NCBI GenBank assembly: GCA_945860205.1
Contig: CAMARK010000016.1
Span: forward strand, 1-60,990
Reading direction: 5' to 3'
Length of the DNA: 60,990 nucleotides
DNA from: Reyranella massiliensis 521
GTDB taxonomy: Bacteria; Pseudomonadota; Alphaproteobacteria; Reyranellales; Reyranellaceae
The position numbers were made by a program, and so were the translations under genes. Positions within the stretch are counted from its first letter, which is position 1, and the number at the start of each line of letters is the position of its first letter. Below are positions 53,354 through 60,990 of this stretch, in pieces. Below the pieces are notes generated by a model. That model was not told where the DNA came from and did not search any database. It saw only the letters and a list, made by a program, of their open reading frames with translations.

Positions 53354-54040
53354 ATGCCCAAGAATCCACCAATCGACACAGAGACTCTCGCTACCCGCGG
53401 GTTCGCCGTGGTGCCTGGCCTGATCGACCCCGAGCAATGCCGGACCCTGGCAGCGTTCTGGCCTGAAGAGACCAATTTCCGCAGCCGTGTGGTCATGCAG
53501 CGCCATGGCTACGGCCGGGGTGAATACCAGTATTTCCGCTATCCGCTGCCCGATCCGGTCGAGCAGCTGCGTCAGGCCCTGTACCCATCGCTGGCCGAGA
53601 TCGCCAACCGCTGGAACGGGCAACTAGGCCGGGAAGAGCGCTTCCCGCCGACCCTGAAGGGCTGGCTCGACGAATGCCATGCCGGCGGCCAGAAACGGCC
53701 GACGCCACTGCTGCTGCGCTACGGGCCCGGCGACTACAACTGCCTGCACCGGGACCTCTACGGCGATCTCGTCTTTCCGCTGCAGGCGACCGTGCTGCTG
53801 AGCGACCCTGCCCGCGATTTCTCCGGCGGCGAGTTCATGCTGGTCGAGCAACGGCCGCGCATGCAGTCGCGCGGCGAGGTCGTCCCGCTCCGGCAGGGCG
53901 ATGCCGTGATCTTTGCCACGAATGAGCGGCCGGTACAGGGAACCCGCGGCTTTCATCGCACTGCGATGCGCCATGGCGTGTCGAGCCTGCGCGAGGGTGA
54001 GCGCTTCACCCTAGGCATCATCTTTCACGATGCTGCTTAA
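53354..54040 (+). CDS. PKHD-type 2-oxoglutarate/Fe(II) oxygenase
   Basis: 228 residues. His132 and Asp134 (LHRDLYGD) and His207 with a nearby arginine (R213 or R217) supply the iron and 2-oxoglutarate sites; the fold is the prolyl-hydroxylase-like double-stranded beta helix. Substrate unknown. The gene is convergent with engB, overlapping its end by four bases, and interrupts the usual engB-argB neighbourhood. Confidence 0.88.
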   Translation: MPKNPPIDTETLATRGFAVVPGLIDPEQCRTLAAFWPEETNFRSRVVMQRHGYGRGEYQYFRYPLPDPVEQLRQALYPSLAEIANRWNGQLGREERFPPTLKGWLDECHAGGQKRPTPLLLRYGPGDYNCLHRDLYGDLVFPLQATVLLSDPARDFSGGEFMLVEQRPRMQSRGEVVPLRQGDAVIFATNERPVQGTRGFHRTAMRHGVSSLREGERFTLGIIFHDAA

Positions 54041-54702
54041 CCTAAGGCGACGCGGGAAATCTCGGCCCTGAGTTCGGGGATGCCAAAGCCGGTCTCGCTG
54101 CTGGTCGGCAGGACCTCGGGATGGGCGGCGCCATGCTTGCGCGCGGCCGCTTCGGCCGACTTGATGGCACGCGGGATCTCGGCTTGGCGAAGCTGGTCCG
54201 TCTTGGTCAGGATGAGCTGGTAGGAGACGGCCGCGCGATCGAGGTTCTTCATGGTCTCGTGGTCGCTGTCCTTCACGCCGTGGCGCGAGTCGATCAGCAG
54301 GCAGACGCGCTTCAGCGTCGGACGGCCACGCAGGTAGGCCGAGGCGAGATCCTGCCATGTCTCCTTCATCGACTTGGAGACCTGGGCGAAGCCATAGCCC
54401 GGCAGGTCGACCAGGTGGAGGCGGCCGGCGAGATCGAAGAAGTTGATCTGGCGTGTATGACCAGGCCGGGCCGACACGCGGGCCAGCGTGCGGCGGCCGG
54501 TCAGTGCATTGACCAGGCTCGACTTGCCGACATTGGAGCGGCCGGCGAAGGCCACCTCCGGCAACGCGATCGGCGGCAGCGATTCGACCGAGGCCGCGCC
54601 CGAGATGAAATCGCAGGGGCCGGCAAAGAGCTTGCGCGCCGCCTCGATCTCCTCGGGCGTGCGCCCTTCCGGTGTCCCCGCCCCTGGAATATGGGCGGCC
54701 AT
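54037..54702 (-). CDS. engB: GTP-binding protein EngB (YihA)
   Basis: 221 residues. Ribosome-associated GTPase needed for cell division in many bacteria. G1 GRSNVGKSS, the switch region ARPGHTRQINFF, G3 VDLPGYGFA and G4 TKTDQL are present. Its start overlaps the yidC stop by one base (TGATG), an efficient coupling. Its 3' end overlaps the convergent oxygenase gene. Confidence 0.96.
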   Translation of the reverse strand: MAAHIPGAGTPEGRTPEEIEAARKLFAGPCDFISGAASVESLPPIALPEVAFAGRSNVGKSSLVNALTGRRTLARVSARPGHTRQINFFDLAGRLHLVDLPGYGFAQVSKSMKETWQDLASAYLRGRPTLKRVCLLIDSRHGVKDSDHETMKNLDRAAVSYQLILTKTDQLRQAEIPRAIKSAEAAARKHGAAHPEVLPTSSETGFGIPELRAEISRVALG

Positions 54703-56549
54703 CAGCCCTTCTTGCCCGAGCCCTTGCTGCCCTTCTTGCCCGCGCTGCCACTGGGAGCGGTGGGCGCCGGCGCCGCTGCCGGGACGGCCGGCGGTTTGGC
54801 CTTGCCACCGCCGATCGGCGTGCCGTGGCGACGCATGATCATGTACTGCTGGGCGATCGAGAGCGTGTTGCTCCAGGCCCAGTAGATCACCAGGCCGGCA
54901 GAAAACGGCGCCAGCATGAAGGTGAACAGGATCGGCAGGAACTGGAACACGCGGGCCTGCACCGGATCGGTCGGCTGCGGGTTGAGCTTCTGCTGCAGGT
55001 ACATCGTGATGCCCATGATGATGGGCCACAGGCCGATGTTGAAGAAAAGCAGGAACTCGGGGACATGCCACGGCAAGAGACCGAAGCCGGTGAGGATGGT
55101 CAGCGGATCCGGCGCGGCGAGATCCTTGATCCAGCCGTAGAATGGCTGGTGGCGCATTTCGATGGTGGTGTAGAGCACCTTGTAGAGCGCGAAGAACACC
55201 GGGATCTGCACGATGATGGGCAGGCAGCCGGCGGCCGGATTGACCTTCTCGCGCCGATAGAGCTGCATCAGCTCCTGGTTCATGCGCTGGCGGTCCTCGC
55301 CGTAGCGCTCCTTCAGCTTCTCCATCTCCGGCTGCAGCGCCTTCATCTTGGCCATTGCCGCATAGGACTTGTTGGCCAGCGGGAAGAACACGAGCTTGAC
55401 GATGACGGTCAGTACCAGGATCGACAGGCCGAAATTGCCGAGCTGGACGTACAGCCACTCCAGCAACCAGAACAGTGGCTTGGTGAAGAACCAGAACCAG
55501 CCCCAGTCGATGGTGAGATCGAATTTCTCGATGCCGTACTTCTCGGTATAGGAATCGATGATGCGCACGATCTTGGCGCCGGCGAACAGGCGCGACTCGG
55601 TGCGGACGGTGGCGCCCGGTGCGATGGTCTCGCCGGCGCCGACATAGTCGATCTGGTACTTCGCGGCGTCGCCTGTGCCGGTGCCCTTGATCGTCACGTC
55701 GACCTTGGCTTTCTGATCGGGAACGAGGGTCGCCATCCAGTACTTGTCGGTGATGCCGACCCAGCCGCCGGTGGTGCTGAATTTCTGCTGCTTGTTGTCC
55801 TTGAAGTCGGAGTAGCCGAACTCCTTCAGGCTGCCGTTGAAGACGCCATAGGGGCCTTCGTGAAGGATATAGATGCCCTCGGCCGGCGGCGTGCCGTGGC
55901 GGACGACGAGGCTCCACGGAAACAGCGTGACCGGCTTGTCGGATTTGTTCTCGACGCTCTGCTTGACGTCGAACATGAAGAACTCGTCGATCGACATGTC
56001 GAGCGCGAACACCAGCCCCTGGCCGTTGTCCCAGGTGAGCCGCACCGGCGCACCGGGTGCCACCGTATCCTTGCTGGCGGTCCACATCGTCTCCGGCCCC
56101 GGCACCTTGATCGCGGCGTCGGACGCCGACCAGCCGAACTCGGCGTAGTAGGGATGGGCGGTGCCGACCGGCGACAGCACCGGCACGGGCGGGCTCTTGG
56201 GATCGATGGTCTCGCGATACTTCACGAGCTGCACGTCGTCGATGCGCGCGCCCTTGAGCGAGATCGAGCCCAGCAGTTCAAGCGTGTTGAACGTCACGCG
56301 CGGGGTGCGTGCCAGCGCGTCCTTGAGGCCGACCACCTGTTGCGTCGAGGTGGCCGTAGCGCCCGGCTGGACGCCGGGCGCCGCCGGTTGGCCGGACGGC
56401 ACAGCGGGTGCGCCTGGCGCGCCGGGTTGGGTGGCGGCCTGCTGCTGGGTCGTCGTGACCGGCGGCTTGGCGGGCGGAAAGGCTGCCTGCCACCCCACGA
56501 TGATCAGCACCGAGAGGACGATGGCGACGATGAAATTCTTCTGGTCCAT
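54702..56549 (-). CDS. yidC: Membrane protein insertase YidC
   Basis: 615 residues, normal for gram-negative YidC. Inserts and folds inner-membrane proteins with or without SecYEG. An N-terminal hydrophobic anchor (FIVAIVLSVLIIVGWQAAF) is followed by an Ala/Pro/Gln-rich linker, the large periplasmic beta domain (residues about 60-330) and five transmembrane helices, including LAVLRRCGS-type conserved region near WGWFWFFTKPLF. The C-terminus ends in basic KKGSKGSGKKG, which contacts the ribosome. It is coupled to engB. Confidence 0.96.
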   Translation of the reverse strand: MDQKNFIVAIVLSVLIIVGWQAAFPPAKPPVTTTQQQAATQPGAPGAPAVPSGQPAAPGVQPGATATSTQQVVGLKDALARTPRVTFNTLELLGSISLKGARIDDVQLVKYRETIDPKSPPVPVLSPVGTAHPYYAEFGWSASDAAIKVPGPETMWTASKDTVAPGAPVRLTWDNGQGLVFALDMSIDEFFMFDVKQSVENKSDKPVTLFPWSLVVRHGTPPAEGIYILHEGPYGVFNGSLKEFGYSDFKDNKQQKFSTTGGWVGITDKYWMATLVPDQKAKVDVTIKGTGTGDAAKYQIDYVGAGETIAPGATVRTESRLFAGAKIVRIIDSYTEKYGIEKFDLTIDWGWFWFFTKPLFWLLEWLYVQLGNFGLSILVLTVIVKLVFFPLANKSYAAMAKMKALQPEMEKLKERYGEDRQRMNQELMQLYRREKVNPAAGCLPIIVQIPVFFALYKVLYTTIEMRHQPFYGWIKDLAAPDPLTILTGFGLLPWHVPEFLLFFNIGLWPIIMGITMYLQQKLNPQPTDPVQARVFQFLPILFTFMLAPFSAGLVIYWAWSNTLSIAQQYMIMRRHGTPIGGGKAKPPAVPAAAPAPTAPSGSAGKKGSKGSGKKG

Positions 56550-56573
56550 TTGAGGCTGACTCTCGTGACGCTT

Positions 56574-56858
56574 CTAGCAGCGCTCGGCAGGGTGGCAGGA
56601 AAGCGTCGGGCGCTCGGCGGCGAGGCTGCTCGGCGACACGAGGGGGGACGGCACGGGATCGTAGCCGCCGGCCCCCCAGGGCCCGCAACGGCACAGGCGA
56701 TGGGCGGCAAGCCAGCTTCCACGCAGCGCGCCATGACGCCCGACCGCCTCGGCGGCGTAGCTCGAACACGAGGGTTCGTAACGGCACGCACCGACGAAGA
56801 AGTAGGCGAGCGTCAGTTGATAGAGACGGATCGCACCGCGCAGCAGCAATGACATCAT
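56574..56858 (-). CDS. yidD: Membrane protein insertion efficiency factor YidD
   Basis: 94 residues. CRYEPSCSSYAAEAV is the YidD signature, with CRCGPWGAGGYDPV near the middle. The N-terminal amphipathic segment anchors it to the membrane. It assists YidC. Two ATGs (56858, 56855) are equivalent. Lies between rnpA and yidC as in most proteobacteria. Confidence 0.96.
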   Translation of the reverse strand: MMSLLLRGAIRLYQLTLAYFFVGACRYEPSCSSYAAEAVGRHGALRGSWLAAHRLCRCGPWGAGGYDPVPSPLVSPSSLAAERPTLSCHPAERC

Positions 56859-56922
56859 GCGGCCCGGAAACTGGCGATTTGCCGGGGCCGGCGCAAGCCG
56901 CCAGTACAGGTTATGGGGCAGG

Positions 56923-57303
56923 TCATGGCGTCGCTGCAGCCAGCGCCTTGAGGCGCTTCAGCGCCTCCTGCAGCTCCTGGCGCATGGCGGCGAAGTCGCG
57001 GGCGAGGGCCGCCTGGCGGCCGACCAGCACATAGTCGAGATCGAGGCGGGCCTCGTCCGGGATGATCATGCCGGCGATTTCCCTGAGGCGACGGCGAACC
57101 CGGTTGCGGGCGACCGCGTTGCCGACCTTGCGGCTGACGGTAAATCCGACCCGGACCGCCGGGAGGGACAGGTCCGCGGGCGCCAAGTCAGGGGGTATGG
57201 GCGCGACCTGCAGGACGAATCCGGGCATGACACAGCGGCGTCCCGCCTGAACGCGCAAAAAGTCACGACGGTTCGGCAAACGCCCGAGGCGCGCCGAGGC
57301 CAA
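56923..57303 (-). CDS. rnpA: Ribonuclease P protein component
   Basis: 126 residues; protein cofactor of RNase P, which trims the 5' end of tRNA precursors. The RNR motif (AVARNRVRRRLRE) and FTVSRKVGNA are diagnostic. The start is a TTG at 57301-57303, six bases after the rpmH stop, and the N-terminus MASARLGRLPNRRDF is typical. A TTG start would keep the level below that of L34. Confidence 0.95.
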   Translation of the reverse strand: MASARLGRLPNRRDFLRVQAGRRCVMPGFVLQVAPIPPDLAPADLSLPAVRVGFTVSRKVGNAVARNRVRRRLREIAGMIIPDEARLDLDYVLVGRQAALARDFAAMRQELQEALKRLKALAAATP

Positions 57304-57308
57304 GTTTG

Positions 57309-57443
57309 TTAGGCCGACAGGCGCTTGCGGCCCGACCTGCGGCGGCCGGCGATAACCTTGCGGCCGCCAACCGTAGCCATCCGGGACCGAAAGCCGTGCC
57401 GGCGCTTGCGCACCAGCTTACTCGGCTGATAGGTGCGTTTCAT
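57309..57443 (-). CDS. rpmH: 50S ribosomal protein L34
   Basis: 44 residues beginning [18 protein letters not shown] and ending RKRLSA, an unmistakable L34. It is short but fully conserved. The ribosome binding site AAGGAG lies about 8 bases before the ATG at 57441-57443. First gene of the rpmH-rnpA-yidD-yidC-engB cluster. Confidence 0.98.
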   Translation of the reverse strand: MKRTYQPSKLVRKRRHGFRSRMATVGGRKVIAGRRRSGRKRLSA

Positions 57444-57466
57444 CACGCAACTCCTTCAAACACAAA

Positions 57467-57488
57467 CCCCCGCGCGGAGCGTCGGGGG
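57467..57488 (-). other. Hairpin in the rpmH leader
   Basis: CCCCCG and CGGGGG pair around a ten-base loop in the leader, followed on the transcript by TTTGTGTTTG. It may act as an attenuator or an mRNA stabiliser. Weak as a terminator because the T-run is broken. Confidence 0.4.
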
Positions 57489-57506
57489 CGAAATCCGTGG
57501 GCGAGG

Positions 57507-57535
57507 GTAATAAGCGGCCAACCCGCCAGAGTCAA
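57507..57535 (-). promoter_or_regulatory. rpmH: rpmH promoter
   Basis: On the minus strand TTGACT (57530-57535) and TATTAC (57507-57512) are separated by exactly 17 bases, a good housekeeping promoter. It predicts a leader of about 57 bases that contains the hairpin at 57467-57488. Confidence 0.6.
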
Positions 57536-57584
57536 CGATCCGAGGGCCTTGCCGCCTGCGCCCAAAGGCCCGGACAATGCCGGC

Positions 57585-58232
57585 ATGTCCCTCGTCCTGC
57601 ACGGCTACCACTATAGCGTCTATGTCCGGATCGCCCGCCTCGTCCTCGCCGAGAAAGGCGTGGCCTACGACCGGGTCGAGGTGAACCCTTTTAGCCCCGA
57701 CGTTCCCGCGGCCTACCTCGCCCTTCACCCGTTCGGCCGGGTCCCGACCCTGGTCCATGACGGGTTCGCGCTCTACGAGACCGGCGCCATCAGCCGCTAC
57801 ATCGACCGCGCCTTTCCAGGCCCATCGCTGCAACCCCAAGACGCCCGGGCGCTGGCCCGGATGGACCAGATCATCGCCGTCGTCGATTCCTACGGCTACT
57901 GGCCGCTCGTCCGGCAGGTCTTCTCGCACCGCGTCTTTCGGCCGAGTCTCGGGCAGCCGGCAGATGACGCCGAAGTGGCGCTGGGTCTCGCAGGCGCCGC
58001 GAAGGTGCTGAAGGCCCTCGAGGAACTCGCAGCCTCCGACACTTTTCTCGTGGGCTCCAAGCTCTCGCTTGCCGATCTCCATCTCGGCGCGATGATCGCC
58101 TATTTCGCCGCCGCCACCGAAGGGGCGGCAGCGCTCGACGGGTACCGCAAACTCACCGGCTGGTGGAGGCGCCTCCAGCAGCGCCCGTCCATGGCGGCAA
58201 CCGCACCAGGCCTGCCGGTCACTCAGGTGTGA
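57585..58232 (+). CDS. Glutathione S-transferase family protein
   Basis: 215 residues from ATG 57585. The N-terminal thioredoxin-like domain (LHGYHYSVYVRIARLVLAEKGVAYD; FGRVPTLVHDGFALYETGAISRYID) binds glutathione; the C-terminal domain is all-helical. The serine/tyrosine at the start (HYSVYV) is the probable glutathione-activating region. Substrate unknown. It is divergent from rpmH. Confidence 0.93.
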   Translation: MSLVLHGYHYSVYVRIARLVLAEKGVAYDRVEVNPFSPDVPAAYLALHPFGRVPTLVHDGFALYETGAISRYIDRAFPGPSLQPQDARALARMDQIIAVVDSYGYWPLVRQVFSHRVFRPSLGQPADDAEVALGLAGAAKVLKALEELAASDTFLVGSKLSLADLHLGAMIAYFAAATEGAAALDGYRKLTGWWRRLQQRPSMAATAPGLPVTQV

Positions 58233-58276
58233 GCGAGTTTGCTTTGAGGCGGGGCCGATGAGGCTCAATATCGCTC

Positions 58277-58987
58277 ATGACCTTGCCGCTGCTGCGCCGG
58301 CTGCTTCCCGTGGCGATCCTGCTGCTGGGGCTGGTGCTCTTCCTGTCCTTCGGTCTCGAGCGGTATTTTTCCTTCGAGATGCTGAGCCGCCACCATGCGG
58401 ACCTCACCGCCTGGGTCAGTACCCATGTCGCGCTGGCAGCGTTCGTCTTCATCCTGGCCTATGCCCTGGTCGTGGCGTTCTCGTTGCCGATCGCCGTCAT
58501 TATCACGCCCGTGGGCGGCTTCCTGTTCGGCGTCTGGCTGGGCGCCGCGCTGTCAGTGATCGCCGCCACACTGGGCTCGGTGGCGTTGTTCCTGGCGGCG
58601 CGCACGGCGTTCCGCGATCTCTTCCATGCCCGCGCCGGCCGCGCCCTGGCGCGCCTCGAAGAGGGCTTCCGCCGCGACAGTTTCAACTATCTCCTGTTCC
58701 TGCGGTTGGTCCCCGTATTTCCCTTCTGGCTGGTCAACATCGTGCCGGCGTTGCTTGGGATGAAGCTCGGCCCCTACACGCTGGCAACGCTGATCGGCAT
58801 TATTCCCGGGGCGATCGTCTACTCCAGTGTCGGTGCGGGCTTCGGTACTCTGATCGATCGTGGCGAGGCGCCGAACCTCAGCGTGATCTTCGAATGGCGC
58901 CTCCTGTTGCCGCTGCTCGGGTTGGCCGCGCTGTCGCTGTTGCCGGTTGTCTACACCCGCCTGCGCGGCGGCAAGGCGGCGCCCTGA
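58277..58987 (+). CDS. TVP38/TMEM64 (DedA/VTT) family membrane protein
   Basis: 236 residues with about five hydrophobic segments. The VTT domain is recognisable by ITPVGGFLFGVWLGA and LRLVPVFPFWLVNIVPALLG. Related proteins act in lipid scrambling or membrane homeostasis. One base separates its stop from the start of the flavoprotein gene, so the two are certainly co-translated. Confidence 0.9.
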   Translation: MTLPLLRRLLPVAILLLGLVLFLSFGLERYFSFEMLSRHHADLTAWVSTHVALAAFVFILAYALVVAFSLPIAVIITPVGGFLFGVWLGAALSVIAATLGSVALFLAARTAFRDLFHARAGRALARLEEGFRRDSFNYLLFLRLVPVFPFWLVNIVPALLGMKLGPYTLATLIGIIPGAIVYSSVGAGFGTLIDRGEAPNLSVIFEWRLLLPLLGLAALSLLPVVYTRLRGGKAAP

Positions 58988-58988
58988 C

Positions 58989-60428
58989 ATGACGCCCCCT
59001 GACATGATGGGCGTGCTCACCCCTGACGTCTGCATCGTCGGTGGCGGCTCGGCCGGCCTCGTGGTCGCCGCCGGCGCGGCGCAGCTCGGCCTGAAAGTCG
59101 TGCTGATCGAACGCGCCGAGATGGGCGGCGATTGCCTCAACTTCGGCTGCGTACCATCGAAAGCGCTGATCGCCGCGGCCAAGGCGGCACAAGCGCAGCG
59201 CAGTGGGGCCGCCTTCGGCATCGAGCCGGTCGAACCTCGGGTCGACTTCGCCAAGGTCATGGATCACGTGGCCGGCGTGATCGCAGCCATCGCCCCCAAC
59301 GATTCGGTCGAACGGTTCGAGAAGCTCGGCGTGCGCGTTCTGAAGGAAGAGGCGCGCTTCATCGGCCGCACCGAAGTGCAGGCCGGCCCACATCGCATCA
59401 GAAGCAAGCGCATCGTGCTGGCGACCGGCTCGCGGCCGACCGCGCCGCCCATTCCCGGTCTCACCGAAGTGCCCTATCTCACCAACGAGACGGTGTTCGC
59501 CAATCGCACGCTGCCGGCCCATCTGGTCGTGATCGGCGGCGGGCCGATCGGCCTGGAAATGGCCCAGGCGCACCGGCGACTGGGCGCACGCGTCACCGTG
59601 CTGGAAGCTTTTGGGTTTCTCGCCAAGGACGATCCCGAACTCTCTGCCATCATCACCAAGCGCCTGCGCGCGGAAGGCGTGGATCTGCGCGACCATGTGA
59701 AGATTCTCAAGGTCGAACGCGCCGCCTCCGGCATCGCCGTCATCCTGGAGGACGGCGAGCGGCTGGAAGGATCGCACCTGCTGGTGGCGGCTGGCCGCGC
59801 GCCCAACGTCGAAAGTCTCGATCTCGACATAGCGGGTGTGGCGTCCACGAAACGCGGCATCACGGTTGACGGCGCGCTAAAAACCTCGAACCGCAACGTC
59901 TGGGCGATCGGCGACTGCAACGGCCTCTATCTCTTCACACACATGGCCGGCCACGAGGCCTCGCTGTTCATCCGCGGGGCGCTGTTCCGGGCGCCTGCAA
60001 AGCTCGATCCGGCGATCGTGCCGTGGGCGACCTATACCGACCCCGAGTTGGCCCAGGTCGGCCTCAGCGAAAGCGAGGCGCGCAAGCAGCATGGCGAAGC
60101 GATCCGGGTGCTGCGCTGGAAGCTGGCCGAGAACGATCGCGCGCAGGCGGAACGGGAAACCGACGGGTTGGTGAAGGTCGTCACAGATTCGCGCGGCCGC
60201 GTGCTGGGCGCCGCCATCGTCGGACCGCACGCCGGCGACCTGATCCAGCCGTGGTGCCTGGCCCTCTCAAAGCGCCTGAAGATCGCCGCAATGGCGAGCT
60301 TCGTGCCGCCCTATCCCACCCTGGGCGAAGCGAGCAAACGTGCGGCCGGCAGCTATTTCACCGAGGCCTTGTTCGGGCCCCGGACGCGCGGCCTGGTGCG
60401 CTTCCTGGCGCGGTTGCCGGTATGGTGA
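58989..60428 (+). CDS. FAD-dependent dihydrolipoamide/mercuric-reductase-like oxidoreductase
   Basis: 479 residues. FAD-binding GGGSAGLVVAAGAAQLG, the redox disulfide GGDCLNFGCVPSK (Cys49 and Cys54), the NAD(P)-binding VVIGGGPIGLEMAQ, and WAIGDCNG are present. The C-terminal dimer interface has PPYPTLGE where lipoamide and mercuric reductases have a catalytic His in HxHPT; here the His is replaced by Tyr/Pro. So it is a disulfide reductase by fold, but probably not a classical one. Coupled to the TVP38 protein. Confidence 0.92.
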   Translation: MTPPDMMGVLTPDVCIVGGGSAGLVVAAGAAQLGLKVVLIERAEMGGDCLNFGCVPSKALIAAAKAAQAQRSGAAFGIEPVEPRVDFAKVMDHVAGVIAAIAPNDSVERFEKLGVRVLKEEARFIGRTEVQAGPHRIRSKRIVLATGSRPTAPPIPGLTEVPYLTNETVFANRTLPAHLVVIGGGPIGLEMAQAHRRLGARVTVLEAFGFLAKDDPELSAIITKRLRAEGVDLRDHVKILKVERAASGIAVILEDGERLEGSHLLVAAGRAPNVESLDLDIAGVASTKRGITVDGALKTSNRNVWAIGDCNGLYLFTHMAGHEASLFIRGALFRAPAKLDPAIVPWATYTDPELAQVGLSESEARKQHGEAIRVLRWKLAENDRAQAERETDGLVKVVTDSRGRVLGAAIVGPHAGDLIQPWCLALSKRLKIAAMASFVPPYPTLGEASKRAAGSYFTEALFGPRTRGLVRFLARLPVW

Positions 60429-60478
60429 ACGGCCGCTGCCTAGGCCGGGCCCGCGGTCTCCGGTAGACTTCTCCCGCC

Positions 60479-60925
60479 ATGACCACCGACGTCACCGTCC
60501 CGGCCCAGGCGATCCGCGCCACACGCCGCCGAAGCCCGACTTTCGGCCTCTCGTGGCGTATTCTGGCACTCGTGGTGACGGCGGTGATGACCGCCGAGGT
60601 CTTCATCTTCCTGCCGTCGATCGCTCGCTTCCGCGAGGTCTATCTCGAGCAGCTGATCGAAAGCGGCACCCTGGCCGCCCTCGCGCTCGACGCCACGTCC
60701 GACAACATGGTGACGGAGGAGGTCAAACGGAGCCTGCTCAACCATGCCCGGGTCGACGCCGTCGTGCTGGTCGAACCGAACAGGCCCAAGCGCGCCCTGA
60801 TGAACATCGAGCCGCGCGCCGACATGCCGAACTTCAATCTGATGGGTCTTCCGGGAATCGAGTGGGTGATTGGGGAGATCATAGGGCGCGAAAAGCTTGT
60901 GGATAGCGGTCTTTCTGCGCTTTGA
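60479..60925 (+). CDS. Short sensor-like membrane protein, possibly a truncated histidine kinase N-terminus
   Basis: 148 residues. One transmembrane helix (about 27-47, ILALVVTAVMTAEVFIFLPSI) is followed by a periplasmic-like region starting ARFREVYLEQLIESG. The stretch FLPSIARFREVYL resembles the N-terminus of alphaproteobacterial sensor histidine kinases. No HAMP, kinase or second helix follows before the TGA, and all frames are closed soon after. Either a truncated kinase or a short stand-alone sensor. Confidence 0.55.
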   Translation: MTTDVTVPAQAIRATRRRSPTFGLSWRILALVVTAVMTAEVFIFLPSIARFREVYLEQLIESGTLAALALDATSDNMVTEEVKRSLLNHARVDAVVLVEPNRPKRALMNIEPRADMPNFNLMGLPGIEWVIGEIIGREKLVDSGLSAL

Positions 60926-60954
60926 GGCTCGCAGTAATTTGGCACAGTGAGGGA

Positions 60955-60990
60955 TGGGCAAAACAGTGAAGCGGCAGCGTCGTCTGTCGG
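60955..60990 (+). CDS. Possible start of a further gene, cut by the right edge
   Basis: ATG at 60955, preceded by AGTGAGGG, begins MGKTVKRQRRLS, a basic N-terminus. Only 12 codons are visible, so identity is unknown. Confidence 0.3.

Noticed and set aside
54672..56852. 726-codon + strand frame across yidC
   Set aside because: Antisense of yidC and yidD; low-complexity composition typical of a shadow.

Overview
The window is one continuous stretch of a GC-rich alphaproteobacterial chromosome, probably Rhodospirillales/Reyranella-like or a relative. That placement is inferred from gene families and gene order, not from a marker gene. The pointers are a 1606-residue NAD-glutamate dehydrogenase, CarD, a 7Fe ferredoxin, the order rpmH-rnpA-yidD-yidC-engB-argB, a Zur-like box of alphaproteobacterial type, and dispersed CCTCATxCTGAGGAG repeats. 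I found no rRNA, tRNA, CRISPR array, transposase or prophage. Coding density is high on both strands.

Layout. 1-3.5 kb: class Ia ribonucleotide reductase (nrdB cut by the left edge, nrdA) behind a control region with NrdR-like and DnaA-box-like sites. 3.5-8.8 kb: NAD-glutamate dehydrogenase and msrB. 8.7-12.3 kb: a leftward group with a lipoprotein, a 41-residue secreted peptide, an epoxide-hydrolase-like enzyme and a Zn/Mn-type ABC permease and ATPase preceded by a 39-residue membrane peptide under a Zur-like box. 12.4-19.4 kb: DUF1223 protein, Suv3-like helicase with a long disordered tail, Hsp15-like S4 protein, fdxA, carD and an M48 lipoprotein peptidase. 19.4-25.6 kb: proline iminopeptidase, a TauD-like oxygenase, grpE-dnaK-dnaJ. 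25.7-32 kb: haloacid dehalogenase, tag, an M81 peptidase, a Bcr/CflA-type exporter, dienelactone hydrolase, DUF3303 and dapB. 32.1-32.9 kb: a visibly AT-richer island with two orphan secreted proteins. 33-43.2 kb: DUF2244, nth, a marR-GFA unit facing a tandemly duplicated DUF1428 gene, a UMF1 transporter with nudB, dapD, a second TauD-like oxygenase, SnoaL, lemA-htpX and a secreted glycerophosphodiesterase.

43.2-51.7 kb holds two catabolic-looking operons, each led by its own regulator with a palindrome next to the start codon. The first is GntR + EctD/PhyH-type oxygenase + SAF-domain NAD(P) oxidoreductase. The second is a DeoR/GlpR-like regulator + complete binding-protein ABC importer + GpdQ-like metallophosphodiesterase. 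The second, with GlpR-like operator halves and a secreted glycerophosphodiesterase just upstream, is the best candidate for an undescribed system: regulated uptake and hydrolysis of a phosphodiester. This is inference from gene content.

51.7-61 kb: def, argB, a PKHD-type oxygenase, engB, yidC, yidD, rnpA, rpmH, a GST, a TVP38/DedA membrane protein coupled to a mercuric-reductase-like flavoprotein, a short sensor-like membrane protein and the first codons of a further gene. Four separate Fe(II)/2-oxoglutarate oxygenase-type genes (20.5, 39.1, 43.9, 53.4 kb) recur through the window.
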